Notes: generated from the sequence alone by a model not told the origin. DNA of 64,000 nucleotides from Kocuria sp. TGY1127_2 (GCF_013394385.1 NZ_AP022834.1:62001-126000); one strand, 5' to 3'; counted from the first letter of the stretch, positions 1-9,745 are shown. Program-made: numbers and translations.

Positions 1-725
1 TGCTCACTACGATTCTCGGCGGGCTGATCTTCCTCCTCGTCGCCTGGTGCGGCGCCCGCGCATACCACCTGGACGACTGGTCCCAGGCCTCCCAGGAGCT
101 GCTCGATGCCGCAGGCATGGTGCTCTTCAGCCACGTAGGCGGAGAACCTCTCACCGTAGTCTTTCTCATCATCACCGTGGCAGGCTGTTTCGGTTCCGGC
201 CTAGCCGGCCAAGTCGCGGTCTCCCGTATTCTCTACGCCATGGGCCGGGACGGCATCCTGCCCAGGCCACTCGGCTTCCTCTCCAAACGCCGCGGCACTC
301 CGGTGGTCGCCGCCGCAGCCGTCTCCGTCGTCGCTCTGTTGTCGCTGGTTCTCTCCCTGGACCAAGCCGCGTACATGATCAGCTTCGGTGCGATAGCTGC
401 ATTCGCCCTCGTGAATCTCTGTGTCATCCGGACTTATCTCTTCCCCCGCGGCGGTCGACCACGACGCGCGACCGCATTGGAACTGCTGCGCTTCGGCCTC
501 GTCCCGCTCATAGGGTTCGGCTTGAGCGTGTGGCTTTGGGTTTCGCTCAATCCGTTGACCTGGGCCATCGGCGGGATCTGGATCCTTGTGGGCTTTGGCA
601 TCCTGGTTGCCAAGACCCATGGTTTTCGTCGCCCCGTCCCCGCGCTGAAGTTCTCCGAGCCCATCCCAGACACCCAGATGATCGACGAGCTCGGCATCGG
701 CCAGCCGCTCAAACACCACCGATGA
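1..725 (+). CDS. APC family amino acid permease, C-terminal part
   Basis: The gene enters from the left edge and is open from base 3, so only about 240 C-terminal residues are present. At least five hydrophobic segments are visible. The stretch with VSRILYAMGRDGILPRPLG is typical of the loop after TM8 in APC-superfamily amino acid/polyamine permeases, which import amino acids across the cytoplasmic membrane by ion coupling. A charged tail follows the last membrane segment. The amidohydrolase gene begins about 45 bases downstream on the same strand, so the two are probably co-transcribed. The substrate cannot be read from this part. Confidence 0.85.
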   Translation, partial: LTTILGGLIFLLVAWCGARAYHLDDWSQASQELLDAAGMVLFSHVGGEPLTVVFLIITVAGCFGSGLAGQVAVSRILYAMGRDGILPRPLGFLSKRRGTPVVAAAAVSVVALLSLVLSLDQAAYMISFGAIAAFALVNLCVIRTYLFPRGGRPRRATALELLRFGLVPLIGFGLSVWLWVSLNPLTWAIGGIWILVGFGILVAKTHGFRRPVPALKFSEPIPDTQMIDELGIGQPLKHHR

Positions 726-769
726 ATCAGACTGTGCCAGACCAACCGCCTCACATTCCCAGGAGCACC

Positions 770-2422
770 GTGACGACCACCATTTACCACCACGCGACCG
801 TCTTCACCGCAGAGGGTCCCGAAAAATCTCCTGATCAGGAAACCCCCGATGCACTGGCCGTGCGGGACGGATTGATCCTCGCGGTCGGGCCGTCGGACGC
901 CGTGCGCGCAGCGGCAGGTCCAGGTGCCGAGGAAGTGGACCTGGACGGCCGTTTTGTGGCCCCCGGCATCATCGATGCCCATACACACCTGGACAGCTTC
1001 GGGGAGTCATTGGCAAAGGTCCAACTGCGAGACTGCTCCAGTCTGAAGCAGATCCTGCAGGCGCTCGTCGCGGCGCGCGCCGCCGATCCCAGGGCGTCAC
1101 GCATACTGGGCATCGGCTGGCTTTTCGATGCGGTGGGCGCTGAGCGACCCACCGCCGCAATGCTCGACGCCGTTCTCCCGGATGTGCCGGTCTACCTCGA
1201 CGCGAATGACTTGCACTCCGCGTGGGTCAACTCTGCTGCACTGGCAGAGATGGGCATCGACGATTCCACTCCGGATCCTGTCGGTGGCGAGATCGCTCGG
1301 GACGAATTCGGGCGCGCGACCGGCATGCTCTATGAGACTGCTTGCACGCGCTATGTCTGGAGCTTCCTGGCCTCCGTGGTCACGCCGGAAGATCGTATCC
1401 GTTCTCTGGACCGGGCGTTCACGTCATATCTCGGGTCCGGTGTCACGGGTGCTACGGACATGTCGATGAACGACGCCCAACTGTCGGCACTGCGCGCGAT
1501 CATCGACAGGGACGGTCGATTGCCGTTCCCGGTCTCGGCGCATTACCTGTTGGAGCCTTCGGGGTCATTGGAACAGGACCTGGCTGCCGTGTCGCATGTT
1601 GCGGCAGTACGTGAGGATGTTGCGGGTTCGGGCGAGGACGGCTGGTTGCGCATCTCAGGGGTGAAATTCATCCTGGACGGCGTGATCGATGCCTGCACAG
1701 CGCCCATGCGCTGGCCTTACGCAGACGGTACCAACGCCGATCCGATCTGGGGTCTTGAAGAGTTACTGCCCGTCGCGGAAGAGGCTGACGCGGAAGGGCT
1801 GCAATTGGCAATGCACGCCATTGGCGACCGCACCAGTCAGATCGCACTGGATGTAGTGGAGCACTGCGCCGCGGTGAACGGGTCACCCGCTCGACGGCAT
1901 CGGATAGAGCACCTGGAATCGGTCGCGGACGAGACCATCTCTCGAATGGCTGCTCTGGGTGTGACAGCTTCGATGCAGCCTGTGCACTGTGATCCGGCTG
2001 TGCTGAGGAATTGGAAGGCAGTGCTCGGGGACTCTCGCGCCGAGACGGGCTTCCCGTGGCAGAAGTTACGCGAGGCAGGGGTGCCCATGGCGCTGGGAAC
2101 AGATGCACCAACCGCTCCGCATCAACCCCTATCGAACCTGTACATCGCCCTGACGGGCGGGTCCGCGATCGACCCGTCCCTGCCGCCATACCACCCGGAG
2201 CGCGTCTTCACACCGGAGCAGGCTCTGACCGCTCTCACCGCGGGAAGTGCAGACGCTTCAGGCATCGAAGAGGGACGGCTGCGCCCCGGACTCCCGGCGA
2301 ACTTCGTAGTCCTGGACGTGGATCCTTTTGCGCCCGATCCGTCCGCGCTGCTGAAGCAATCAGTGGTGAGCACCTACGTAGCAGGAAGGTGTGTGCACGC
2401 CGCGACGTCGGTCCGGAGCTGA
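770..2422 (+). CDS. YtcJ-like metal-dependent amidohydrolase
   Basis: About 550 residues of the amidohydrolase superfamily, YtcJ/COG1574 type. A small N-terminal beta domain precedes the TIM barrel. The metal-site HxH lies in APGIIDAHTHLDS, followed by HAIGDR, the RHRIEHLE motif and GTDAPTAP near the end of the barrel. The family hydrolyses C-N bonds of amides or formamides; the substrate is unknown. I chose the GTG at 770 because AGGAG lies 4 bases upstream. The in-frame ATG at 722, which overlaps the permease stop, has no ribosome binding site. Its position behind an amino acid permease suggests breakdown of an imported amino acid derivative. Confidence 0.85.
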   Translation: MTTTIYHHATVFTAEGPEKSPDQETPDALAVRDGLILAVGPSDAVRAAAGPGAEEVDLDGRFVAPGIIDAHTHLDSFGESLAKVQLRDCSSLKQILQALVAARAADPRASRILGIGWLFDAVGAERPTAAMLDAVLPDVPVYLDANDLHSAWVNSAALAEMGIDDSTPDPVGGEIARDEFGRATGMLYETACTRYVWSFLASVVTPEDRIRSLDRAFTSYLGSGVTGATDMSMNDAQLSALRAIIDRDGRLPFPVSAHYLLEPSGSLEQDLAAVSHVAAVREDVAGSGEDGWLRISGVKFILDGVIDACTAPMRWPYADGTNADPIWGLEELLPVAEEADAEGLQLAMHAIGDRTSQIALDVVEHCAAVNGSPARRHRIEHLESVADETISRMAALGVTASMQPVHCDPAVLRNWKAVLGDSRAETGFPWQKLREAGVPMALGTDAPTAPHQPLSNLYIALTGGSAIDPSLPPYHPERVFTPEQALTALTAGSADASGIEEGRLRPGLPANFVVLDVDPFAPDPSALLKQSVVSTYVAGRCVHAATSVRS

Positions 2423-2542
2423 GGCCTGTACCGCTACGGCTCTTCGACTCCCCCTCTCAGAAATTCTTCGGAGTACGGAACAAGTGGTCACGGACGGGTG
2501 CCGCAGGGTAAAAGCTCCCGGAGCGAGGTTTGCGGAGGAGTT

Positions 2543-2568
2543 CGCGTAGCCCGTTTGTGGGCTACGCG
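2543..2568. terminator. hairpin, possible bidirectional terminator
   Basis: A perfect 10-bp inverted repeat (CGCGTAGCCC / GGGCTACGCG) with a 6-base loop lies between the convergent amidohydrolase gene and the decayed AraC-type gene. No T-tract follows on either strand. Confidence 0.5.
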
Positions 2569-2577
2569 ACTATCCCG

Positions 2578-3135
2578 TCACTCCTGTTCTATAGGCACCC
2601 ACAGCTGCCCGCTGACCTGCGACCCGTCGGCGCTCATCTGGACGCTGAGCATCTCAGGCCCTTGTGCCCACCGGTACGGGTTGGCCGGGAACCATTCCGT
2701 GGCCGCGTCGGACTACAGATATTGGAGAACCTTGGGGGATGTTCCCTGAGTCTCGAATACGACCCACAATCCGGCGGGGATGTCCAGGCGGTCGAATCCT
2801 TCTGGCGCTGGTTGCGATGTGGCTACAGCATGCCAGTAGTCCAATTCGCTCCCTTCGGTACGGTGCTCAGAGATGTTGCCGGTTACCGACAACGCTCCCG
2901 CCGGGTCGACATTGGAGATAGCAAGCAATCGATGGGTTGCCGCCTTGTCCAGGTTCTGCTCGAACTGCTCGATGGACTGGTTCGGACCTTCGTATATCAG
3001 CGGGACGCGGGTCCTGAAACCGACTAGTACGAAGGCCTCTTTGCTCCCTTCAACGCGGAGATGGAATCTCAATTGCGGTTGGGAATGGAGCACCGCTCCT
3101 GGTGCCCGAGCCTGAGTGGGTGTGAGTCCATGCAT
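2578..3135 (-). pseudogene. decayed AraC-family regulator (GyrI-like effector domain)
   Basis: Read on the minus strand, the first 140 codons encode an effector-binding domain typical of Rob/AraC regulators, with VGFRTRVPLIYEGPN, SNVDPAGALSVTG and EGSELDYWHAVATS. A TAG at 2713-2715 interrupts the frame where a tryptophan is usual. The same frame then continues for about 44 codons with ATEWFPANPYRW, the typical end of this domain, to a TGA at 2578-2580. At the other end only the last few residues of the AraC helix-turn-helix (GLTPTQAR) remain, because the neighbouring Lrp gene begins at once. The gene is therefore truncated at its start and carries an internal stop, and it should be nonfunctional. 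Confidence 0.75.
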
Positions 3136-3184
3136 GGCCTTGTCCGGGGGTCTGAGTCAGAAGAAACGGCAGTGTGCTTGCCAG

Positions 3185-4186
3185 CTACTTCGTTGACCAC
3201 CACGTAATGGGGACCGTGCTATTGCGGCTTCCGTCTTCATTGAGAATTTGACCCATCCGCTTGTAGGAACGCAACACAACGTGACGATCGGCAACAGTTG
3301 CCCGAGGGGCTATGGCTACCACTTTTGCCTCATGATCTTGCACTTGGTCATAGCTATGAATCCACAGTGTTGCAGTAAGATTCGCGGCCCCGAACACTTG
3401 CGCTGAAACGCGGCACATGGGGTCAGCAGCTAAGTGCGCGCCTACCGCATCGACCGCGTCGCTAGGGACCGACCAGTTGACGATGACTTCTTGTAACCCT
3501 AGGTTCTCCCGTGTTGAGGTATCGCATCGGAACTCCATCGACCCCGTACTCATCATCTGTGTAACGCGTCGCTTCGCTGTCTGAGCAGATATGCCCACGC
3601 TATCCGCGATCTTTTGCCAAGCGAGCCGGCCGTCAGTGGAGAGTTCTTCAAGAATCTTTATATCGATACCGTCCGGTTGCCGACCGGTTGGAGCCCGCGC
3701 ATGCGTTCGCATAAGAGCTTGTTGTTCGGGCTCATCAAGTACGCCCGAACGCCATTGGCTACCAAAACGATATATTTTGGTGATGGGATCGATCTTGCGG
3801 CGAACCACTCCCGGCATCGAAGGGAGATCACGAGTGAGCAGATGCATGAGGTCATGGGCTGAGGCCGCAAAGCAGTCAAGAAGAAACTGACCTTCCCCGG
3901 ATAACAGAAGCACGGATGCGAAGCTCGGCTCGGCACATAGACGCTCAGCCAGCTCCTCCTGGTCTCCCGCATCTGCCTCGATACTGATAAATGCAGACCA
4001 CCCTTCTTCGTGGTGCCTGTATCCGGGAGAGACCGTGACCCACGCTTCTCCTGTTTGAGTCAGCCCTTCCCAGCGTCGCGCAATCGTGGCCGGGGAGTAG
4101 CCGAGCACCTCTGCCAAGGTCTCAAAATCTGCCCGTGGTTGGACTTCGAGGGCGCTGACGATCGCTAGATCGGTTTCATCCATCAT
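3185..4186 (-). CDS. two-domain Lrp/AsnC family transcriptional regulator
   Basis: About 333 residues holding two Lrp/AsnC units in tandem. Each has a winged helix-turn-helix (MDETDLAIVSALEVQPRADF near residue 2; DIKILEELSTDGRLAWQKIA near residue 175) followed by a ligand-binding-like domain. Single Lrp proteins are about 150 residues, so this is the double-length form common in actinobacteria. ATG 4186 is preferred over codons further upstream because AAGGA lies 8 bases before it. It is divergent from the MFS-M20 pair across about 120 bases that contain a small palindrome (TCAA-AAA-TTGA near 4280). I infer that it controls that pair, probably in response to an amino acid or amide. Confidence 0.85.
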   Translation of the reverse strand: MMDETDLAIVSALEVQPRADFETLAEVLGYSPATIARRWEGLTQTGEAWVTVSPGYRHHEEGWSAFISIEADAGDQEELAERLCAEPSFASVLLLSGEGQFLLDCFAASAHDLMHLLTRDLPSMPGVVRRKIDPITKIYRFGSQWRSGVLDEPEQQALMRTHARAPTGRQPDGIDIKILEELSTDGRLAWQKIADSVGISAQTAKRRVTQMMSTGSMEFRCDTSTRENLGLQEVIVNWSVPSDAVDAVGAHLAADPMCRVSAQVFGAANLTATLWIHSYDQVQDHEAKVVAIAPRATVADRHVVLRSYKRMGQILNEDGSRNSTVPITWWSTK

Positions 4187-4306
4187 GGGCGTTTTCCTTA
4201 ATCGAGCGTGCATTTTTGGAAGATTCCCGCCATTTTCAACCCTACTGTGATCTGGGATATAGCCTGCAATGAGCGATCAAAAATTGACCCTCGAAAGTAG
4301 TCAGAC

Positions 4307-5776
4307 ATGGACTCAATACCTCGCGAAGCCGGCCCACGCAGCTGCGTACAGCCGCAACGGTCCCCACAGATGGCAACATCCTCTGCCCAACGCGGAGTTG
4401 TCGGAGTGCTTGCACTCATGGTCATCGTCGAATCGACGAGCGGGGTTGTTCAGGGTTATCTGAATCCCATTCTTCCAGCGCTCGGGTCGGTATTTGACGT
4501 TAACGCCCCTGAGGTGAATGGCCTGTTCCTCCTCTCCAATGTCTCCTTCGCGGTCCTCACCCCACTTATCTCACGGCTTGGTGACAGCTACGGTTACCGT
4601 TCCGTGCTGCGGGCCAGTTCGCTCATGGTTGCGGTCGGGGTTCTACTCATGGCTTTGATCCCCTCGTTGCTTACCGTCATCATCGGCATCATCCTCATTG
4701 CCGGAGTGGTCGGTTTTATTCCGCTCATGATGGGTATCCTTCGGAGTACTTACCCCGATGTGGTTCGCACTGGGGTGAGCTATCTCGTCGGGACACTCAT
4801 GATCATGATCGGTGTCGGAGGCCTTATCGCGGGAGTCCTGGGGATGGCCAACCCTTTGCATGGTTTCTGGGTAGGGGTTCCATTCGCGTTGGCTACCCTT
4901 GTCTGCTCATTCTTTGTCCCGGACGCAGGAACGGCAACGCGTGAGTCCATCGCCGCAACGTCGATGAGTAGCTGTCTATTGGGCCTTGTGATGACTATTG
5001 CTGGCCTCTCCCTGGGGCCTGACTTCGGGTGGATGGATTGGAGGACTCTTTCCCTTCTTGTGGCCGGAATAGGATTGTTAACCTTCTGGGGTTATCTCGA
5101 TTCACGGCCCAGTGAAAGAAAACAACGTTTCATTGACCTGCGGCTAATTCGCAGACGCTCTCTGCGCAGCGTATCGGTGGCAACCTTTTTCTTCGGGTTT
5201 GCCTCCATCAGCTACTTCGGTACGAATGGAATTTTTCTCAGTTCGGAATATTCTGTTGCCGGGTACGGATTTAGCTTCTCTCCTATGCTCATTGCTGTTC
5301 TGTTGGCCGCTACTTCGCTGCTTTCCTTTGTCGCTTCTGTTGCATCGGCTCCGCTCATGAATCGACGGTCCGAACGTAGTGTATTGACCTTGGCCGGAAT
5401 GATTCTGGCTTCCAGTTTCGTGGTGATGATGGTCGGGGTACATAGCCTTATCGTCTACATCGTCGGATTTTGCCTGTTCAACGTCGCGCTGGGCGTGTAT
5501 CAGGCTGCAACGCGGTCGTTATCCGTCGAGGGTGTTCCGGCCGACCAGACCGCGGCCGCTGCAGGACTCAATGAGCTGGCACTTTCCGTAGGTATCGCTG
5601 TAGGAGCGGCTGTCATCAAGATGATTTCCTCTGCCACTGTCACCGGTAGTGGCACCATCTCATCGACCGGGTTGACCCTTATTTGGCTCTCCCTCTGCTT
5701 GGCGTCTCTCATCGCGGCAGTCGCAGGGTCTCGCTATCCCCTACAACATCGGACAGTCTCGGAGGTCATGTCATGA
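4307..5776 (+). CDS. MFS transporter
   Basis: About 489 residues (468 from the alternative ATG at 4370), mostly hydrophobic with 12 to 14 predicted membrane helices. The first intracellular loop carries the MFS signature as LISRLGDSYGYRSVLR. Neither start has a convincing ribosome binding site, so the start is uncertain. Its last codons overlap the M20 gene by ATGA, so the two are translationally coupled. It presumably moves the substrate or product of that hydrolase. The many GC-poor codons differ from nearby genes, and the whole Lrp-MFS-M20 unit could be acquired. Confidence 0.85.
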   Translation: MDSIPREAGPRSCVQPQRSPQMATSSAQRGVVGVLALMVIVESTSGVVQGYLNPILPALGSVFDVNAPEVNGLFLLSNVSFAVLTPLISRLGDSYGYRSVLRASSLMVAVGVLLMALIPSLLTVIIGIILIAGVVGFIPLMMGILRSTYPDVVRTGVSYLVGTLMIMIGVGGLIAGVLGMANPLHGFWVGVPFALATLVCSFFVPDAGTATRESIAATSMSSCLLGLVMTIAGLSLGPDFGWMDWRTLSLLVAGIGLLTFWGYLDSRPSERKQRFIDLRLIRRRSLRSVSVATFFFGFASISYFGTNGIFLSSEYSVAGYGFSFSPMLIAVLLAATSLLSFVASVASAPLMNRRSERSVLTLAGMILASSFVVMMVGVHSLIVYIVGFCLFNVALGVYQAATRSLSVEGVPADQTAAAAGLNELALSVGIAVGAAVIKMISSATVTGSGTISSTGLTLIWLSLCLASLIAAVAGSRYPLQHRTVSEVMS

Positions 5777-6972
5777 GCGACGCTAATACACCAGTCCGTT
5801 CTCAACGACGCACTCTTGCTGAATCGGTATCGCATACTCTCGAAGTCTGGCGCGATACATTGCTTGCTTATAGTCATGCGCTGCATGCCGACCCGGAACT
5901 CAGCGGTGAGGAGTACCGTGCGGCAGAACGGACCAGAGTCATTTTGCGTGATGCAGGATTCGATGTGGACGGAAGGCAACCTGACGCTCCGACTGCACTG
6001 AGTGCTACGTCCGGGTCCGGTGATTTCACAGTCGCTCTATGTATCGAATACGACGCGCTTCCTCACATCGGTCACGCTTGTGGGCACAACGTCAATGCAG
6101 CATCAGCTCTGGGCGCGGCCATCGCCTTGTCGCGACTGGCAGAGGAGTTGGACCTCACCGTCCAGGTCCTGGGCACGCCAGCCGAAGAGACGCACGGGGG
6201 CAAGATCGACCTCATTGAACAGGGATTCTTTGAGAATGCGCATGCCGCGGCAATGGCACATGCATCCGCTCAAGATGCGGCTGGTTGCTCGTCGATGGCG
6301 CTGTCCGCCTGGGTCGTTTCCTACCGAGGTGTAGCCGCCCATGCTGCCAGCGCACCGTCGTCGGGCGTCAATGCCCTGGATGCTGTACATATAGCGCAAA
6401 CAGCTATCGCTGTAGCCCGTCAGCAACTTCCCCCTGATTCCGTCGTTTCTTTGATTGTCGAAAAGGGTGGCGATGCCGTCAATATCATCCCCGAGTGCGC
6501 CCAGATCTCAGTCGAAATGCGTTCGCCACTCAGCCAGGATCTCGAGATCATCAAAGACCGCGTCGAGAAGTGTCTCCGAGCCGGAGCTATTGCTACCGAT
6601 TGTGAGATCAACATCGAACCGCAAGGCAACACCTTCGCAGACCTCAGACAAGATCCGGATCTATCCCAAGCCTATGTTTCTGCGCTTCTGGATCGGGGCC
6701 GCGATGTCCCGATACTAGACAAAGCAATCGCATCAACGGATATGGGCAATGTTTCCCAAGTTCTGCCGAGCATTCATCCCCAGATCGGGTACGAAGTCCA
6801 CGGCGCGGTCAATCACAACAAGGCGTTCGCCGCCTACGGTGCAACGGCTTCTGCGGACCGAGCTGTTCTCGACGCCGCGTACGGGCTTGCCATGGCAATG
6901 GGCATAGCCGCAACAGACGAAGATTTGCGTATTCGCCTCATGAGGGCGCGGCAATCAAGAAACTGCCCCTAA
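5773..6972 (+). CDS. M20 family metallopeptidase / amidohydrolase
   Basis: About 399 residues. The M20 pattern is clear: metal-binding IGHACGHN after a CIEYDALP strand, the catalytic glutamates in GTPAEETHGGK, and a dimerisation domain beginning near SYRGVAAHAA. It most resembles the AbgB/PM20D2-like branch, which splits N-acyl amino acids, dipeptides or p-aminobenzoyl-glutamate type amides. ATG 5773 has GGAGG 7 bases upstream and overlaps the MFS stop. With the transporter it forms a two-gene unit, probably for uptake (or export) and hydrolysis of one amide substrate. Confidence 0.88.
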   Translation: MSDANTPVRSQRRTLAESVSHTLEVWRDTLLAYSHALHADPELSGEEYRAAERTRVILRDAGFDVDGRQPDAPTALSATSGSGDFTVALCIEYDALPHIGHACGHNVNAASALGAAIALSRLAEELDLTVQVLGTPAEETHGGKIDLIEQGFFENAHAAAMAHASAQDAAGCSSMALSAWVVSYRGVAAHAASAPSSGVNALDAVHIAQTAIAVARQQLPPDSVVSLIVEKGGDAVNIIPECAQISVEMRSPLSQDLEIIKDRVEKCLRAGAIATDCEINIEPQGNTFADLRQDPDLSQAYVSALLDRGRDVPILDKAIASTDMGNVSQVLPSIHPQIGYEVHGAVNHNKAFAAYGATASADRAVLDAAYGLAMAMGIAATDEDLRIRLMRARQSRNCP

Positions 6973-7149
6973 AGCCGGTGACTGCGGATTATTCGGTGGA
7001 CGGACGCAACAACCATGATCGTGACGATGGCTGGTTCACGGAGTGAGGCCCGGCGCCAAGACCTTTACCTGCAGAAGCGGGACCCTGCGCATCAGAAAAA
7101 AATCTCCCCATGGAGGAGCATTGTTCGGGCTCGTCCGCGGGCTTCGTGA

Positions 7150-7566
7150 TCACTGCCGTTTCCGTGAGCTCGTGGTGTGCCCGTCGATGCTGCACGAATT
7201 TCCCCCGAAACGCCACCGGTTCGCCGAAAACCAGGCGTAGAACCAACGAGCCGGAATCGAGAACCCGGGAGCAAGGATTATGCGCCCCGCCAGTCGATCG
7301 ATTCCATGAGCGGAAGCGAGCATAGCTTTGCCGACGGCTTCGTGGCCCCAGAATTTCCGGCCCTGTGGGAGAAAGGCGCTATCCGAGGGGTCGGGGCCCT
7401 CGAGATAAACCGCTTCTGCGAGGAACCTCTCGGCCTCGGCATCCGTCAGCTCTGATTGAACCCGAGAAAAAGGCACCACGTCGAGACGGTCCCGCGTGCG
7501 GGCATCCAGGAATCGGGCAGCCGGAACGCAGGGGCCGCAATCATCGTCGTAGACAAAAGTCCTCAT
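7150..7566 (-). CDS. DCC family (DUF393) thiol-disulfide oxidoreductase-like protein
   Basis: About 138 residues. The N-terminal strand is followed by DDDCGPCVPAARFL, the CxxC motif of the DCC/DUF393 family, and by the conserved region with GRKFWGHEAVGKAML. These small thioredoxin-like proteins are mostly uncharacterised. Its start lies 34 bases beyond the stop of the EamA gene on the same strand, so the two are probably one transcript. The bases between the M20 stop and this gene (6973-7149) hold nothing I can name. Confidence 0.75.
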   Translation of the reverse strand: MRTFVYDDDCGPCVPAARFLDARTRDRLDVVPFSRVQSELTDAEAERFLAEAVYLEGPDPSDSAFLPQGRKFWGHEAVGKAMLASAHGIDRLAGRIILAPGFSIPARWFYAWFSANRWRFGGNSCSIDGHTTSSRKRQ

Positions 7567-7600
7567 ATCTCGAGGCTAGACCTCTAGGTCAATTGTGGTG

Positions 7601-8602
7601 TCAGCTCGCGGTCACTCGTTCGACTTTCCTCTCACGGCGGCGTTTGGATCCAGGAATGCGAATTTTCGTGGAAGACAATGTGGTGCCCATCGAGGCGAGG
7701 ATGACCAGGACAATCGCGAGAAGTCGGAGAGGTCCCACGATCTGGTGAAGAAGAAGAAAACCGAAGAGGGCAGCGAACGCGGGTTCCAGGCTCAAGAGGA
7801 TACTGAAGGTCGCGTTCGGGAGACGACGAAGAGCCTTGAGCTCGAGTGAATACGGGATGACCGAAGACAGCAACGCCACCAATGCCGCCAGAGCCAGCAA
7901 AGGGAGATCTCCGAAGGCCAGCACAGCGGAGGGGCCCCCGACTGGCGCCAGAACAACAGCGGCTACGGCAATCGCAACGGCGAGGCCGCCCGTTCCCGGA
8001 ACAGTCCGCCCTACCTGGGCGCTCGTCAAAACGTAGACGGCCCAGAATGCGCCCGCGATGAGAACGAACAGGACGCCAAGTGGATCCAGGGCAGCGTTCG
8101 CGCTCGTCACACTCTCGATACCCAGTACGGCCATGCCGGCCAGTGCCAGAAGAACCCACAGGAAATCGACGACCTTGCGCGAGAGGACGGCGGCCAGGGC
8201 CAAAGGTCCGAGGAATTCGATCGCAACTCCTGCTCCCAAAGGAATGCGTGCGATCCCTGCGTAGAAGAAACCGTTCATCCCAGCCAGGGCGAGCCCGAAA
8301 AACATGACCGATCGCCACTGCTTACCAGTCCATCCTGCAATTCGTGGTCGGGTGATGAGCAACAGGATGACCGCGGCGAAAAGCATGCGCAGCGATGTCA
8401 CGCCCCACGGGCCCAACCGAGGGAACAGCTGCGTTGCAATCGCAGCCCCGAGCTGGAGGGATGTGCACGAACCAATGACGAACAGAATCCCTGGGGCCAT
8501 GCCGCGCGTAGTGTTCGGTCCTGGATTCACAGTGGGCATGGAACCGGTCGCCACGACGGCCGGCGTCACGCCGGTTACGGGTCCATTGTTCATGGTGCTC
8601 AC
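7601..8602 (-). CDS. EamA family transporter (RhtA-like)
   Basis: About 333 residues with ten predicted membrane helices in two EamA repeats and a basic C-terminus. The pattern SSVIPYSLELKALRRL and FSILLSLEPAFAALFGFLLL is typical of RhtA/YdcZ-like exporters of threonine, homoserine and other small metabolites. The GTG at 8602 has an excellent AGGAGG 6 bases upstream; the following ATG is the fourth codon. It is divergent from a LysR gene, a common arrangement in which the regulator controls the exporter. Confidence 0.88.
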   Translation of the reverse strand: MSTMNNGPVTGVTPAVVATGSMPTVNPGPNTTRGMAPGILFVIGSCTSLQLGAAIATQLFPRLGPWGVTSLRMLFAAVILLLITRPRIAGWTGKQWRSVMFFGLALAGMNGFFYAGIARIPLGAGVAIEFLGPLALAAVLSRKVVDFLWVLLALAGMAVLGIESVTSANAALDPLGVLFVLIAGAFWAVYVLTSAQVGRTVPGTGGLAVAIAVAAVVLAPVGGPSAVLAFGDLPLLALAALVALLSSVIPYSLELKALRRLPNATFSILLSLEPAFAALFGFLLLHQIVGPLRLLAIVLVILASMGTTLSSTKIRIPGSKRRRERKVERVTAS

Positions 8603-8815
8603 GGGTCACCTCCTGAAGGCTCGAGTCTCATCACGACGCCCACACCGCTGAATTTTTCGCGGAGTGGGCCGTTACAAGCATGAGGCCTCAGGGAATGGGT
8701 AGTCTAGCGAATGTATCTAACCAGAACCGGTAAGAATAAATAAACTCATTGCCGGTCTCGGAACCGTGAACGACAGCAGGGCCGACGGCCTCCGTAAATT
8801 CAGGAAGAGAAGGCA

Positions 8816-9745
8816 GTGCTGAATCTCCAACGACTTCGCATGCTTCGCGAATTGCACCGGAGGGGCACTCTCGCGCATGTTGCGAAGTCCATGTCGTACA
8901 CGCCTTCGGCCGTGTCCCAGCAGTTGTCTCTGCTCGAGCGGGAAGCCGGCGTCGTACTCCTGGAGCATGTGGGGCGCGGGGTCCGACTGACCGCCGAGGC
9001 GGAGAACCTGGTGAGGCACGCCGATGAAATCCTCGCGCAGATGGAACTCGCCGAATCCGAGCTCGCCGGAACTCACTCCGAGGTGCGCGGAACACTGCGT
9101 ATCGGTTCGTTCCAAACGGCGGTGATGACGGTTGCTTCGGCGGCTCTGGACATTCTCAATGAACGGCACCCCCGGCTGACGGTCGAAATCACCCAGAGGG
9201 AAGTGGGCGAGGCGTACGAAGGCCTCATGTCCCACGAATTCGACGTGATCATTGGGGAGGAATATCCAGGCCTCGCCGAGCCGGTTCGAGAAGGCATCGA
9301 CCGGATCAACATGATCAGGGACCCATTGAACCTTGTCATCCCCGGAACGGGCCCGTGGGCCAGGATGCCGCGAACCGTGCGGGACCTCGAAGACGCTCCG
9401 TGGGCCATGGATCCCTCGGACCAGCCGACGGGGCAGTGGGCCCGCGGGATCTGCCGCAGTGCCGGATTCGAACCCAAGGTCCGGTTCGACACCCGAAACC
9501 CGTTGATCCAAGCACACCTCGTTCGCACCGGCCACGCGGTCGCGTTGATTCCGGCGCTTCTCAGCGGCCAATATCTTGCAGGCACGCGATTGATCGGACT
9601 TCCCGGGGATGCACACCGGATGGTCTACACCTCCATCAGGACCGGGCGCGCGGGCCACCCAGCAATCCTTGCTTGCAGACAAGCCTTCCAGGCGGCCGTT
9701 CGAGGGGAAACTGCGCCTGAACCAGAGCTCAGGCTGACGGAATAG
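8816..9745 (+). CDS. LysR family transcriptional regulator
   Basis: About 309 residues. The N-terminal winged helix (LNLQRLRMLRELHRRG and SYTPSAVSQQLSLLERE) is the classic LysR DNA-binding domain, followed by a linker helix and a periplasmic-binding-like effector domain. The start is GTG 8816 with GAGAAGG upstream. The AT-rich stretch at 8725-8750 between it and the divergent EamA gene is the likely shared promoter/operator. The effector is unknown, but the exported metabolite is a reasonable guess. Confidence 0.88.
   Translation: MLNLQRLRMLRELHRRGTLAHVAKSMSYTPSAVSQQLSLLEREAGVVLLEHVGRGVRLTAEAENLVRHADEILAQMELAESELAGTHSEVRGTLRIGSFQTAVMTVASAALDILNERHPRLTVEITQREVGEAYEGLMSHEFDVIIGEEYPGLAEPVREGIDRINMIRDPLNLVIPGTGPWARMPRTVRDLEDAPWAMDPSDQPTGQWARGICRSAGFEPKVRFDTRNPLIQAHLVRTGHAVALIPALLSGQYLAGTRLIGLPGDAHRMVYTSIRTGRAGHPAILACRQAFQAAVRGETAPEPELRLTE

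Noticed and set aside
47-769. Long open frame running into the amidohydrolase gene from upstream
   Set aside because: It is in the wrong frame for the APC permease, which has clear transmembrane coding there; the amidohydrolase begins at the GTG with a binding site at 770.
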